A DNA stretch of 64,000 nucleotides from Streptomyces sp. NBC_00704 (GTDB taxonomy: Bacteria; Actinomycetota; Actinomycetes; Streptomycetales; Streptomycetaceae), in the NCBI RefSeq assembly GCF_036226605.1, contig NZ_CP109000.1:3220501-3284500 (forward strand), given 5' to 3'. Below are positions 43,960-52,567 of the stretch, piece by piece. A program made the position numbers and the translations under genes. The notes under the pieces are model-generated. The model made no database searches and was not told where the DNA came from. It worked only from the letters and a program-made list of their open reading frames with translations. Position 1 is the stretch's first letter; every line of letters begins with the position of its first letter.

Positions 43960-44319
43960 TCAGGCCTTGGTCTCGACCGACCAGGAGCGCGTGAAGCTGC
44001 TGAAGCCGCACATCACGGTGGACTTCTGCCCCGGCTTCACCCACGGCCCGAACAGGATCCACGGGATCTCGTGCGGGGTGCCCCGGCCGCGGATCACGTC
44101 GCACACCAGCTTGACGCGGTGCTTGCTCACCTTCTTGCCCGAGCCGGACTTCTTGCACGAGGACGTCGCCTTCGGCCGGCCGAGGTCGAGGTGGACCTCG
44201 GCCTTGCACCTGTACTTCGCCGTCGCCGCCTCGGCGGGCGCCGCCGTCGCCAGTCCGGCGCCCGTCGCGATGAGGACGGCGGCGAGCGCACCGCCCGCCG
44301 CCTTCTTCCCCCAGATCAT
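43960..44319 (-). CDS. Small secreted protein, unknown function
   Basis: 119 residues with a clear Sec signal peptide (MIWGKKAAGGALAAVLIATG, cleavage near AEA). The mature part is basic with four cysteines (YRCKAE, SSCKKS, LVCDVI, VMCGFS) that could form two disulfides. I recognise no domain. GGAG at 4-7 nt upstream supports the ATG at 44319; the open frame extends further up but without coding character. It has its own promoter candidate. Confidence 0.75.
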   Translation of the reverse strand: MIWGKKAAGGALAAVLIATGAGLATAAPAEAATAKYRCKAEVHLDLGRPKATSSCKKSGSGKKVSKHRVKLVCDVIRGRGTPHEIPWILFGPWVKPGQKSTVMCGFSSFTRSWSVETKA

Positions 44320-44425
44320 TTGCTCCTCTTCCCTCCGCGAGGTGCAGAGCGCGATGGTCAACGCTTCAACTGCTTCTTTGCCTCGCGGGCATCTCCGTTG
44401 CTCGATCGCTCGCGCGAACATCCGG

Positions 44426-44455
44426 ACGGTATGCGAGAGATGATCTTGGAAGCAA
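44426..44455 (-). promoter_or_regulatory. Candidate SigHrdB-type promoter for the small secreted protein
   Basis: TTGCTT (44455-44450) and TACCGT (44431-44426) are separated by 18 nt on the minus strand, giving a leader of roughly 100 nt. The surrounding DNA is distinctly lower in GC. Confidence 0.5.
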
Positions 44456-44494
44456 ACGATCCGTGCCGTTCTGAGCAAGATCTGAGGTGTGCCC

Positions 44495-45838
44495 TCAGAA
44501 CGGCCGCCGCCGTCCCGGCAGGAACGTGAAGACCGCTCCGCCCAGCAGCACCGCCGTGCCCGCGACCAGGCCCAGGGCCTTCAGCGCCCCGTGATCGCCC
44601 GAGCCCGTCTCCGCGAGACCGCCGCCTCCGGTGGCCGCGCCGCCGGAGCCCGACGACGACCCCGAACCGCCGCCGCCCGAGGCGCCGCCGGCCTGCTCCT
44701 CGGTGTTCAGCGTCAGGGAGACCGCCGTGCTGTCCGGGGTGCAGGTGGTGGTCGTGCCCAGGGCCTCGATGACGAGGACGCCCGGCGAGAGCGTGGACTC
44801 ACCGGTCGCACCCGGCTTGTACGTCCCGGTCAGGTCGGGGATCTCGATCGGGGCGCCCTGCTTGACGGGGGCCGCGTTGGCCGGGCCCGTCACCTTGACC
44901 GAGCCCTTGTCCGAGCCGCCCAGGGTGACCTGCATCGACGGTTTCACCGAGCCGGCCGGAATGTCGATCGGGCTGTTCATCACCGACTTCTTGAACCGCA
45001 CGGTCAGCCCGTAACTCCCGCCGTTCTTCCGCGCGTCGATCTGCACCGGCGACGTCGCCCTCTTCTCCCCGATGGGCGACTGGCAGGTGTAGGGGACGTC
45101 GACGACCTTGCCGGTGAAGTCCGTCCGGCCGGAGCCGCCGGTCGGCGACGGGGTCGGGGTGGCCGACGACGAGGACGACGGCGTCGCGGACCCGCCGGGC
45201 GAACCCGAGGCCGTCGGCGACGCGCTCGGCGAAGGGCTGCCGCTGGACGAGCCCGGACCGCCGTTGCCGGCCGTCACCGTGATGGTCGCCGAGGGCTGCA
45301 CGGCCTGCGTGGGCGTGCACCGGGTGTCCGTCGACAGCGCGTTGACGACGTACGCGTCCGGCGTCAGCGTCACCTGCCCGACCGCCGTCAGCTTCAGCGA
45401 GCCCTTCATGTCGGACAGCGTCATCGCGCCGCCCTTGGGGATCGCCGGGTTCTCGCGCGGTCCCCGCACGGCGATGTCGGCGGTCTGCGCACCGGCCGCC
45501 TTGAGGGTGCCGGACGGCTGCACGGAGTTCGCGGGCAGATCGATGATGTCGGGGTTCTTCGACGCGGCCTGCGTGAACTTCCAGACGACGTCCACGGTGT
45601 CGCCGACCTTCGCCGTGACCGGCGCGGTGATCTCCACCTTCGTCGTGCCGTTGACGTCGGGCAGGCCGATGCCCGACGGCGGTACGCACTTGGTGGCGTA
45701 GGACACCTCGGCGGCCTGCGCCTGACCCGCGGTCACGCCCAGCAGGACGGCGGCCCCGGTGAGCATGACGGCGACGCCCGCGGCCGCCGCCCGCCTGCGC
45801 GCGCGGGCCCCTTCGGGTGGCATGGCTCTCTCACTCAC
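44495..45838 (-). CDS. LAETG surface protein with two repeated beta domains
   Basis: 447 residues. An N-terminal signal peptide (hydrophobic about 17-40, AGQAQA) is followed by two related domains, about 44-190 and 236-375. Each starts near a cysteine and contains a KSV/NSV-type strand, VTGPAN/VRGPRE and a closing cysteine near TRCTPT/TTCTPD. A Ser/Pro/Gly linker separates them. The C-terminus has the sortase signal LAETG (408-412), a hydrophobic helix and RRRPF. Streptomyces class E sortases anchor LAxTG proteins. The GTG overlaps the upstream stop (GTGA). Confidence 0.82.
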   Translation of the reverse strand: MSERAMPPEGARARRRAAAAGVAVMLTGAAVLLGVTAGQAQAAEVSYATKCVPPSGIGLPDVNGTTKVEITAPVTAKVGDTVDVVWKFTQAASKNPDIIDLPANSVQPSGTLKAAGAQTADIAVRGPRENPAIPKGGAMTLSDMKGSLKLTAVGQVTLTPDAYVVNALSTDTRCTPTQAVQPSATITVTAGNGGPGSSSGSPSPSASPTASGSPGGSATPSSSSSATPTPSPTGGSGRTDFTGKVVDVPYTCQSPIGEKRATSPVQIDARKNGGSYGLTVRFKKSVMNSPIDIPAGSVKPSMQVTLGGSDKGSVKVTGPANAAPVKQGAPIEIPDLTGTYKPGATGESTLSPGVLVIEALGTTTTCTPDSTAVSLTLNTEEQAGGASGGGGSGSSSGSGGAATGGGGLAETGSGDHGALKALGLVAGTAVLLGGAVFTFLPGRRRPF

Positions 45839-47622
45839 GTGGATCCCTTCCTGCCGGAGTCGTGGGGTCGAGGCGAGTCGTCGCCCCCGCCGGAACCGGC
45901 GGAACCGGCGGAACCGGCGGAACCGGCAGAGCCGGCGGAACCGGCGGAACCGGCAGAGCCGGCAGACCGGGGGGCCCGGCGAGGGCGCCCGGGCCCCGTG
46001 GGAGCGGTGCGGTCCATGGGGACGGCCGAACCGGCGTCAGCGTCCGGGCCGACCGGCACGGCCGGTCCCGACGGAGCCGTCGTGGCAGCCGTCGTGGCCG
46101 TGGGGGCCGTCGGAGCCGTGGAGGCCGTGGGGGCCGTGGAGGCCGTCGGAGCCGTGGAGGCCGTCGGAGCCGTGGAGGCCGTGGGGGTCGCGGAGGCCGT
46201 CGGGGCCGTAAAGGCCGTCGGGGCCGTAAAGGCCGTCGGGGCCGTAGAGGCCGTAGAGGCCGTAGAGGCCGTCGGGGCCGTAGAGGCCGTCGGGGCCGTC
46301 GGGGCGGTGGAGGCCGTGGGGGCCGACGGGGCCGTGGAGGCCGTCGTGGCCGTCGGGGCGGTGGAGGCCGTCGGGGCCGTAGAGGCCGTAGAGGCCGTGG
46401 GGGCCATCGTGGCCGTCGGGGCCGTAGAGGCCGTCGTGGCCGTCGGGGCCGTCGGGGCCGTCGGGGCCGTCGGGGCCGTCGGGGCCGTAGAGGTCGCCTG
46501 AGTCGCCTGAGCCGTCGGCGGGGCCGAGTCCGGCGGCGGGGCCGGGCCCGGCGGAGGCGCGGGGTGGTCCTCCTGCGGCGCGGTGAGGCGGGTCGTGGCG
46601 GCCGGGCCGGTGTCCGGGGTGAACCACGGCAGGGCCGGGTTCGGGGCCGGGTTCGGGGGCGGGGGCCCGGTCCGGGGGGACCGGAGGGGTCTGCCGTGCC
46701 CGTGCCGGGGGACGCGCGAGGCGCCCCGGCCCGGCGGGCGCGGACGCACCCGGTCCACCACGGCCAGCCCGACGCGGAACAGCGCCGCCGGCACGACCAC
46801 GCAGAGCAGGATCCAGAACAGGGTCACGCCCCACGGGCGGCCCACGCCCCACGGCTGCTCGGCGAGGACCTTCCCGCCGTACTTGAGGGAGACCGTGTAG
46901 TCGCCGTGGGCGCCCGCGGCCAGTTCGACGGGCAGTGCGACGCGGGCCTTCCCACCGGGGCGGATCGTGCCGCGCCACTGCCGTTCGTCCCACTCGGGGG
47001 CGAACACCCCGTGCGCCGCGCCGACCTGGAACACGGGGTCCTTCACGTCCCCGGTGCCGAGGTTGCCCACGGTGAACGTCAGCGTGCGCGCGGGCGGCGC
47101 CCCGAACCACGTCAGCAGGCCCGAGGACCCCTCGAGGCGGGTGTCGGTGAGCACCGACAGACGTCCGCCGCCGGTTTGCGCGGGCAGCGGCCGGACCGGA
47201 TGCCCGGCCACCTGGAACGCCGCGTCGGCCTGCGCCTTCGTACCGGTGACGGTGGCCACGTGCACGACGCAGGGACACGGCGCCGGGGGTTCGGCTACCG
47301 GCAGCGCCCGGCTGAAGCGGCCGTCGGCGTCGGTGGTGACGGCGCGCCCGTCGGCGTTGGCACAAGAGTTGGTGCCCCCGATCACGCCCCGGGCCGGCGT
47401 CGCCTGTCCGCAGACCAGCAGCATCAGCAGGGTGCGCGGCCGCCAGCCGCTGCCGCTCACGGTGACCGAACCGCCCGTGCCCGCCTGCGCCGCGGACACC
47501 GTCACCGCCGGCCGCCCGGCGGCCGCGGCCGGGGCGCCCACGGACACCGGGGCCGCCGACAGCAATAGGACGAGGAGGAGCAGGACCGGCGCGGGCGCCG
47601 TGATCCGCGACTCTGCTCTCAC
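45835..47622 (-). CDS. Single-pass membrane protein with long Thr-Ala-Pro/Ser repeat tail
   Basis: 595 residues: signal peptide (about 8-36), an extracellular beta-rich region with conserved GSGWRP (57-62) and Cys pairs, a transmembrane helix (265-289), then a ~300-residue tail. The tail is Pro-rich, then TAP/TAS triplet repeats (375-517), then eight SAG units (553-576). By topology the tail should be cytoplasmic. GTGA overlaps at both ends couple it to its neighbours. No known family was recognised for the whole protein. Confidence 0.78.
   Translation of the reverse strand: MRAESRITAPAPVLLLLVLLLSAAPVSVGAPAAAAGRPAVTVSAAQAGTGGSVTVSGSGWRPRTLLMLLVCGQATPARGVIGGTNSCANADGRAVTTDADGRFSRALPVAEPPAPCPCVVHVATVTGTKAQADAAFQVAGHPVRPLPAQTGGGRLSVLTDTRLEGSSGLLTWFGAPPARTLTFTVGNLGTGDVKDPVFQVGAAHGVFAPEWDERQWRGTIRPGGKARVALPVELAAGAHGDYTVSLKYGGKVLAEQPWGVGRPWGVTLFWILLCVVVPAALFRVGLAVVDRVRPRPPGRGASRVPRHGHGRPLRSPRTGPPPPNPAPNPALPWFTPDTGPAATTRLTAPQEDHPAPPPGPAPPPDSAPPTAQATQATSTAPTAPTAPTAPTAPTATTASTAPTATMAPTASTASTAPTASTAPTATTASTAPSAPTASTAPTAPTASTAPTASTASTASTAPTAFTAPTAFTAPTASATPTASTAPTASTAPTASTAPTASTAPTAPTATTAATTAPSGPAVPVGPDADAGSAVPMDRTAPTGPGRPRRAPRSAGSAGSAGSAGSAGSAGSAGSAGSGGGDDSPRPHDSGRKGST
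45892..46500 (-). repeat. Coding triplet-repeat tract (TAP/TAS and SAG units)
   Basis: The 46072-46500 segment is made of 9-bp-period units encoding TAP, TAS and TAT; 45892-45966 encodes eight SAG units with a GGCGGAACC-type 9-mer. Units are highly similar at the DNA level, so slippage-driven length change is expected. Confidence 0.9.
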
Positions 47623-48500
47623 GTCAGCGCTCCCCTCGGCTCGACTTCGACGGCGGCCGTCCCGCGCCGGCGCCGGCCTCGACGCCGGCGTCGCAGGACC
47701 ACGGCGGCGGCCGCGGCCGACAGCGCGCCGCTCGCCACGCCCGCCGCCGCGCCCGGTGACACGAACCGCGCGGACGCCCGCCCGGTGGCGCGGGCCGCGC
47801 CGGGCGCGGTGACGGTCAGCCGCACGGTGACGGCGTCCAGGGCCGGAGGGTCGGGCCAGGGCTCGGACAGGGCGAGACGGCGGCCCGGCGGCAGGCGCAC
47901 GGGCAGCGGGCGCGGCCCGCGGTCCATGACGACGCCCAGGACGCCGTCCGCGTGCACGGCGAGCCGGGGGACGAGCACCGTGGTGCCGCGGTTGACCAGC
48001 TCGTAGGCGATGCGGCCGCCGCGCACGGCCACGTGCTCGACGGTCAGCGCGGCCAGCCGCGGACCGCCGACCCGGACCAGCAGCCGGACCTCGCTCTCCC
48101 GGCCCGCGGAGTCCCGCACGACGATCCGGCCCGTGCGGTCGCCGGGCCGGGCGTCCGCCGCGACCGTCACCGTGAAGGGCACCTCGGCGCGGGTGCGGGC
48201 GGGGACGTCGAGCGCGGTCTCGGCGAAGGCGACCCGCAGGCCGGGACCGGCGGCGCCCAGCCGGACGGCGAGCGGCCGGCTCCCCCGGTTGGTCACGGCG
48301 ACCGTGTCCCGCAGGGCCGTTCCGGGCGCGCCCTCGGCGTAGAACGACGGCCGTCCCCCGCCGGCGGGCGCCGCCGACCAGCCGTCCGGACCGGCGGTCG
48401 GACCGGCGTGCGGCGCACCGGCCGGCAGTGCCGGGAGAAGCAGCGCCGGGGACAGCAGCGGCAGGGACAGCAGCAGGACGCGGGCGGTGGCGTACGGCAT
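47619..48500 (-). CDS. Secreted Ig-like protein with C-terminal membrane anchor
   Basis: 293 residues. A signal peptide (about 1-27) precedes two beta-sandwich-like regions: TALRDTVAVTNRGSRPLAVRL and VPARTRAEVPFTVTVAADARPGDRTGRIVV are typical of bacterial Ig-like adhesin or DUF916-type folds. A C-terminal helix (about 245-266) is followed by [13 protein letters not shown] at 48500 with GGAG 6 nt upstream; the stop overlaps the next start (GTGA). The DUF916-like resemblance is by eye and tentative. Confidence 0.75.
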   Translation of the reverse strand: MPYATARVLLLSLPLLSPALLLPALPAGAPHAGPTAGPDGWSAAPAGGGRPSFYAEGAPGTALRDTVAVTNRGSRPLAVRLGAAGPGLRVAFAETALDVPARTRAEVPFTVTVAADARPGDRTGRIVVRDSAGRESEVRLLVRVGGPRLAALTVEHVAVRGGRIAYELVNRGTTVLVPRLAVHADGVLGVVMDRGPRPLPVRLPPGRRLALSEPWPDPPALDAVTVRLTVTAPGAARATGRASARFVSPGAAAGVASGALSAAAAAVVLRRRRRGRRRRGTAAVEVEPRGALT

Positions 48501-48529
48501 CGGCGGCTCCAGCGCTCCTCCGGGGGCGG

Positions 48530-49258
48530 TCAGCGGCGGGCGCGCGCCGGTTGGTCGCGCCGGGTCAGCCAGAGGGCGCCCGCCGCGCCCGCGAGCAGCA
48601 CGGTGCCGCCGAGGGTGCCGAGGGCGATCGCGGAGTCCTCGGGGCCGGTCCGCGGGAGCTGCCCGCCGGAGCCGCCGTCGCTCGCCGCGCCGCCGGTCGA
48701 GCCCCCGCCCGAACCCCCGCCGGTCGACCCCCCGCCCGTGCCGCCGCCCTTCGCGGTCACGTCGAGGGTGAGGGAGGGGCCGGGGGTGTTGCTCGGGGTG
48801 CAGACGGTGGTGGTGCCGAGCGCCTTGATGGTCAGCACACCGGCCGTGAAGGTGACCTTGCCGCTCTTCTCCGGGGTGTACGTGCCGCTCAGATCGCTGA
48901 TCTTGATGGGGGTGTTCGCGGGTATCGCGGCCTGGTTGGCCGGGCCCGTGACGTTCAGGGTGCCGCTGTCGGCGCCGCCCAGCCTGATGGTCGCGCTCGG
49001 CTTCATGGAGCCCGCGCCGAGTTCGACGGGGCTGGAGGAGACGCCCTTCTGCCAGGACATCGTGATCCGGTACCCGTCGCCGCTCCTGACGCCCTTGATG
49101 TCGATGGGCGAGACGGCGCTCTTGTCCCCGATGGGCGTCTTGCAGCCGTAGTTGACGTCGACGACCTCGGCCATGGCCGCCGGGGCGGCCGTCAGCACCG
49201 CCGAGCCGGCCAGGGCCGCGGCAGTCGCGAGCACGGCGGTTCGCTTCCGGTTCGACAC
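48530..49258 (-). CDS. LPRTG surface protein, single beta domain
   Basis: 242 residues. Signal peptide (KRTAVLATAAALAGSAVLTA, cleavage near AMA) and one domain (about 31-168) beginning VDVNYGCKTPIGDKSAVSPI and closing at TTTVCTPSNTPGP. This domain is clearly related to the second domain of the LAETG protein (YTCQSPIGEKRATSPV; TTTTCTPDST). A Gly/Ser linker leads to LPRTG (201-205), a hydrophobic helix and a basic tail. GTG start with a purine-rich site upstream. First gene of the operon. The domain may be DUF6801-like, an uncertain assignment. Confidence 0.82.
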   Translation of the reverse strand: MSNRKRTAVLATAAALAGSAVLTAAPAAMAEVVDVNYGCKTPIGDKSAVSPIDIKGVRSGDGYRITMSWQKGVSSSPVELGAGSMKPSATIRLGGADSGTLNVTGPANQAAIPANTPIKISDLSGTYTPEKSGKVTFTAGVLTIKALGTTTVCTPSNTPGPSLTLDVTAKGGGTGGGSTGGGSGGGSTGGAASDGGSGGQLPRTGPEDSAIALGTLGGTVLLAGAAGALWLTRRDQPARARR

Positions 49259-50049
49259 GGTCCCGTCCCCTCACTCCCACCGCCCCGCCTTACTGACGAG
49301 GCATCAGATTGAGCCGTCAAGGTACGCCCGAGGCGATGAGGAGGGAAGAGAAGGCACGGGCCGGAGTTGTGACGATCCCGCACCCGGCCCCGACCCCCAG
49401 GAAACCCCTGGGAACGGGGGGCCGGAGGAGCGGGTCCGGGGGCGGAACCGCGGGGGGGCGGGACCGGGCGTTGGGGAGCGAGGAGCGGGGACGGCAGGCA
49501 GGGGCCGGGGGCCGGCCGGCCGGGGGGCGGGGAGCGGGGACGTGAAACAGGGGACCGGGGACCGGTCAGCCGGGGGGCGAGGCGGGCCGGCGGCACCATG
49601 CGCCGGGGCCGGGTACGCGGAGGGGGAGCGTCGCGCCGCGACCGGCGCGGCTCGGCGATCGAGGAGCGACCGGTGGCGGGCAACGCCCGGCGACCGCGGA
49701 AAGCGTGGTGATCGGCGACCGGTAAGGGCTGGTGCCCCTGACCGAAAGCAGCGGCAGTGACAGGGGCACTAACGGCCGGCGATCCGCGGTGCCCCGCGAC
49801 CGCGGGCGGTGGTGACCGCCGGTGGGCGGTGGCCGGGATGGGCGGCCCGCCGGGTCGGGGCGCCGCAGGGGGCGGCCCGCCGGGTCGGGGCGTCGCAGGG
49901 GGCGGCCAGCGGGCGCGCGGCCGCGGGTGGCGCCCGCGTACGACGACAGTGAACGTCGGCAGCGGGCGTCGGCAGTGAACGCCACCGGCGGGTGCCGGCG
50001 GCACGCCGGCCGGGTCGGGGCCGGAGGCCCGTGGCCCGCGGCCGGGGCG
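49259..50049. other. Long low-complexity intergenic region
   Basis: About 790 bp between the surface operon and the HATPase gene. It is extremely G-rich on the plus strand, with drifting GGGAGCGGGGACG-like repeats around 49450-49560. A 30-bp tandem repeat (GGCGGCCCGCCGGGTCGGGG followed by CGCCGCAGGG) lies at 49841-49870 and 49871-49900, with a partial third copy. Frames are open by composition only; no gene is supported. Confidence 0.6.
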
Positions 50050-50613
50050 TCAGGCCGGTGCGGCGCCCAGTTCCGCCCAGACCGTCTTGCCCGCTACGCC
50101 CTGGGCCCGCATGACGCCCCAGTCCAGGCAGAGACGCTGGACGATGAACATGCCGTGTCCGCCGGGGCGGCCCGCGCGGTGCGGGGTGCGGGGCGCCGGC
50201 TGGCCCGTGCCGCGGTCCGAGACCTCGACGCGGATCACCTTGTTGTCGCAGCCCAGGACCATCGCGTCCGGCCCCTCGGCGTGCAGGCACGCGTTGGTGA
50301 CCAGCTCGGAGACGACGAGCAGCACGTCCTCGGCGGCGGCCCGCCGGTCGGCGGTGGCGGCCGGCAGCCAGCCCCACGCGTAGAGCGCCTGGCGGGCGAA
50401 GTCGCGGGCGAGCGGGACGACACCGCTGGCGTCCTCGAAGTTCAGCCGGCGTACCTGACGGCCGCCCGGCGACGCGGGCGGCACGGCAGCCGTGCCTCCG
50501 CCGGACGTCCCAGCCCCCCGCGCGTCCCCGTGGGACGTCCCGGAAGCGCCGCTGGGCTCCGGGCTGGGCTCCGGGCCGCGGTCGCCCGGCGAGTAAGGCC
50601 GGGTGGTGCTCAT
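50050..50613 (-). CDS. HATPase anti-sigma factor-like protein (RsbW/SpoIIAB type)
   Basis: 187 residues. A disordered N-terminus (~55 aa) precedes a GHKL ATPase domain: N box VVSELVTNACLHA (101-112, Glu103/Asn107), VSDRGTGQPAPR (Asp133) and PGGHGMFIVQRLCLDWG (G2). Such Streptomyces proteins bind SigB-like factors or phosphorylate STAS partners. ATG start with GAGGTG upstream. It lies 202 bp downstream of the STAS gene, facing away from the sigma gene. It is a strong candidate to control the neighbouring sigma factor. Confidence 0.87.
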   Translation of the reverse strand: MSTTRPYSPGDRGPEPSPEPSGASGTSHGDARGAGTSGGGTAAVPPASPGGRQVRRLNFEDASGVVPLARDFARQALYAWGWLPAATADRRAAAEDVLLVVSELVTNACLHAEGPDAMVLGCDNKVIRVEVSDRGTGQPAPRTPHRAGRPGGHGMFIVQRLCLDWGVMRAQGVAGKTVWAELGAAPA

Positions 50614-50815
50614 CAGCGCTTCACCTCACCGATTCCCCGATTGACCGGTTCACCATTCAAGAGTCGGATCTCTGCAGAGTCGTACGTAACCGGACGGCGT
50701 TCGTATCGGCGCCACCGCCGGGATGTGCGGGTTCAGGATGACTCCTGCCCGGCGTGACGGGCGGGACACCCCTCATCTCGCCCGTGTCGGGCCGACGCCG
50801 GGCGGACGGCGGAAC

Positions 50816-51211
50816 TCAGCCGTCCTCGTCCTGTCCGTCGCGCCCGTCGGCCAGCGCCGCCTCGACCGTGTCGTGCACGGTGAACACGGCGTCCGCACCG
50901 GTGATCTCGAAGACCCTGGCCACCACGGGCAGCATGCCCGCCAGATGGACTCCGCCGCCGGCCGCCTCCGCCTTGAGGCGGGCTCCGAGCAGCACGTTGA
51001 GCCCGGTGGAGTCACAGAACTCCAGGCGCGTGCAGTCGACCACCAGGCGACTGTGACCTCTGGCGAGGCAGGCTTCGAGTGGCTCACGCAACAAATCGGC
51101 GGTGTGGTGATCCAACTCACCCGCCGGGGTCACGACGGCACTGGGGCCCTCTTCCCGCACCTCGACCAGAAGCCGGCCCGACTGTGCGCTGCCGACCGTC
51201 CCGCGGTCCAT
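50816..51211 (-). CDS. STAS-domain anti-anti-sigma factor
   Basis: 131 residues. The STAS core reads VVTPAGELDHHTADLLREPLEAC and LVVDCTRLEFCDSTGLNVLLGAR; Ser68 in DSTGLN is the expected phosphorylation site. When unphosphorylated it should sequester the HATPase and free the sigma factor. The C-terminal 10 residues are acidic. It is transcribed away from the sigma gene from a SigB-type promoter candidate, implying positive feedback. Confidence 0.9.
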   Translation of the reverse strand: MDRGTVGSAQSGRLLVEVREEGPSAVVTPAGELDHHTADLLREPLEACLARGHSRLVVDCTRLEFCDSTGLNVLLGARLKAEAAGGGVHLAGMLPVVARVFEITGADAVFTVHDTVEAALADGRDGQDEDG

Positions 51212-51282
51212 GCCGTCTCTTCTCCTGGGTCGCGAACTGCTTTCTGACGCCCTCGAACACTACGCCCTCGACCCGCACCTCA

Positions 51283-51306
51283 ACACCCGAACAATCACAC
51301 ACAAAC
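51283..51306 (-). promoter_or_regulatory. SigB-type promoter candidate for the STAS gene
   Basis: On the minus strand GTTT (51306-51303) and GGGTGT (51288-51283) are separated by 14 nt, close to the Streptomyces SigB-like consensus GTTT-N14-17-GGGTAT. It lies about 70 nt upstream of the STAS start codon. Confidence 0.55.
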
Positions 51307-51462
51307 AGACATAAACGGACAAAACGCACTTGCGATCGGTCAAGTAAAGCAGGTAGGCCTAGTACGAACACGCAGACCGACACGGCCGGCTTTGGAGGCG
51401 CCGCACACCGTAGTGCGCTCACTGGCTTCGGCAGCCATACGCCGAGAACGATGGAGGACATC

Positions 51463-52386
51463 ATGTCACCCCGGCTCGACGCACCGCATACCCGCGGAGC
51501 GACGTCGACACCCCCTCCGGACCAGGAACATCTGGAACCCATCGCACACATCGCGGTGCCGGACGTCGACCCCACCGACGCCCTCGCCGGACTCCCGGAG
51601 ATCCCCCCGTTCGACGAGGTCGGAGCCGTCGACGCGCGGGCCCTGTCCAAGACCCTGTTCGCCCGGCTCGAATCCCTCGAAGAGGGCACGCACGACCACG
51701 CGTACGTGCGCAACACGCTCGTCGAACTGAACCTCGCGCTGGTCAAGTTCGCCGCCTCCCGGTTCCGCTCCCGCAGCGAGCCCATGGAGGACATCGTGCA
51801 GGTCGGCACCATCGGCCTGATCAAGGCGATCGACCGCTTCGAACTCTCGCGGGGCGTCGAGTTCCCGACCTTCGCGATGCCGACCATCATCGGCGAGATC
51901 AAGCGCTTCTTCCGCGACACGTCGTGGTCCGTGCGCGTCCCGCGCCGGCTCCAGGAGCTGCGGCTCGACCTGGCCAAGGCGGGCGACGAACTGGCCCAGA
52001 AGCTGGACCGCGCGCCGACCGTCGCGGAACTGGCCGAGCGTCTCGGCCTCTCCGGCGACGAGGTCGTCGAGGGCATGGCCGCGTCCAACGCCTACACGGC
52101 GTCCTCGCTGGACGCGCAGGCGCAGGACGACGACGCGGAGGGCGCCCTCGCCCATCGCATCGGCTACGAGGACAACAGCCTCGAAGGCATCGAGTACATC
52201 GAGTCGCTGAAGCCCCTGATCGCCGAACTCGCACCCCGCGACCGGCAGATCCTCTCCCTCCGCTTCGTCGCCAATCTGACCCAGTCGGAGATCGGCGAGG
52301 AGCTCGGCATCTCGCAGATGCACGTGTCGCGGCTGCTGTCGCGCACCCTGGTGCGGCTGCGCAAGGCGCTGACCGTCGAGGAGTAG
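51463..52386 (+). CDS. sigI: SigB/SigF/SigG-family RNA polymerase sigma factor
   Basis: 307 residues. Region 2 contains EPMEDIVQVGTIGLIKAIDRFE and GVEFPTFAMPTIIGEIKRFFRD. Region 3 reads VRVPRRLQELRLDLAKAGDEL. Region 4 ends QSEIGEELGISQMHVSRLLSRTLVRLRK. This is the stress/development SigB-like family of Streptomyces. Position between the dipeptidase/purE cluster and hut, plus the adjacent switching genes, suggests SigI; the symbol rests on synteny recall. The ATG at 51463 has GGAGG 5 nt upstream; an in-frame ATG lies 12 nt earlier. The N-terminal ~60 residues are acidic and variable. Confidence 0.85.
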   Translation: MSPRLDAPHTRGATSTPPPDQEHLEPIAHIAVPDVDPTDALAGLPEIPPFDEVGAVDARALSKTLFARLESLEEGTHDHAYVRNTLVELNLALVKFAASRFRSRSEPMEDIVQVGTIGLIKAIDRFELSRGVEFPTFAMPTIIGEIKRFFRDTSWSVRVPRRLQELRLDLAKAGDELAQKLDRAPTVAELAERLGLSGDEVVEGMAASNAYTASSLDAQAQDDDAEGALAHRIGYEDNSLEGIEYIESLKPLIAELAPRDRQILSLRFVANLTQSEIGEELGISQMHVSRLLSRTLVRLRKALTVEE

Positions 52387-52567
52387 GGCCCCGGCAGACC
52401 TCCGCCGTCCGCGCCCGGTGATCGACCTGTACTCGATCACCGGGCGCGGACGTCTGTCCACCCGGCCATGAAAATCCGCCGGCCGCTTCCCTCCCGGCGA
52501 CTACGCTGGCCCGGCCCTCGAACCAGCAGCGCCGCTGGCCCGCGTCGTCTGCCCCTGAGGAGCCCCC

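Noticed and set aside
44489..46501. Plus-strand frame with long VGAVEAVGA repeats
   Set aside because: Antisense to the same repeat DNA; its first part is basic low-complexity sequence without coding bias or a ribosome site.
46037..47365. Minus-strand frame encoding collagen-like YGPDGLYGPDG repeats
   Set aside because: It is an alternate frame of the TAP/TAS repeat gene, lacks a start with ribosome site, and conflicts with the frame that has a signal peptide and coupled GTGA overlaps at both ends.
49309..50004. Several open frames in the G-rich gap before the HATPase gene
   Set aside because: All translations are Gly/Arg/Pro low-complexity, overlap simple repeats and lack start signals or family motifs.
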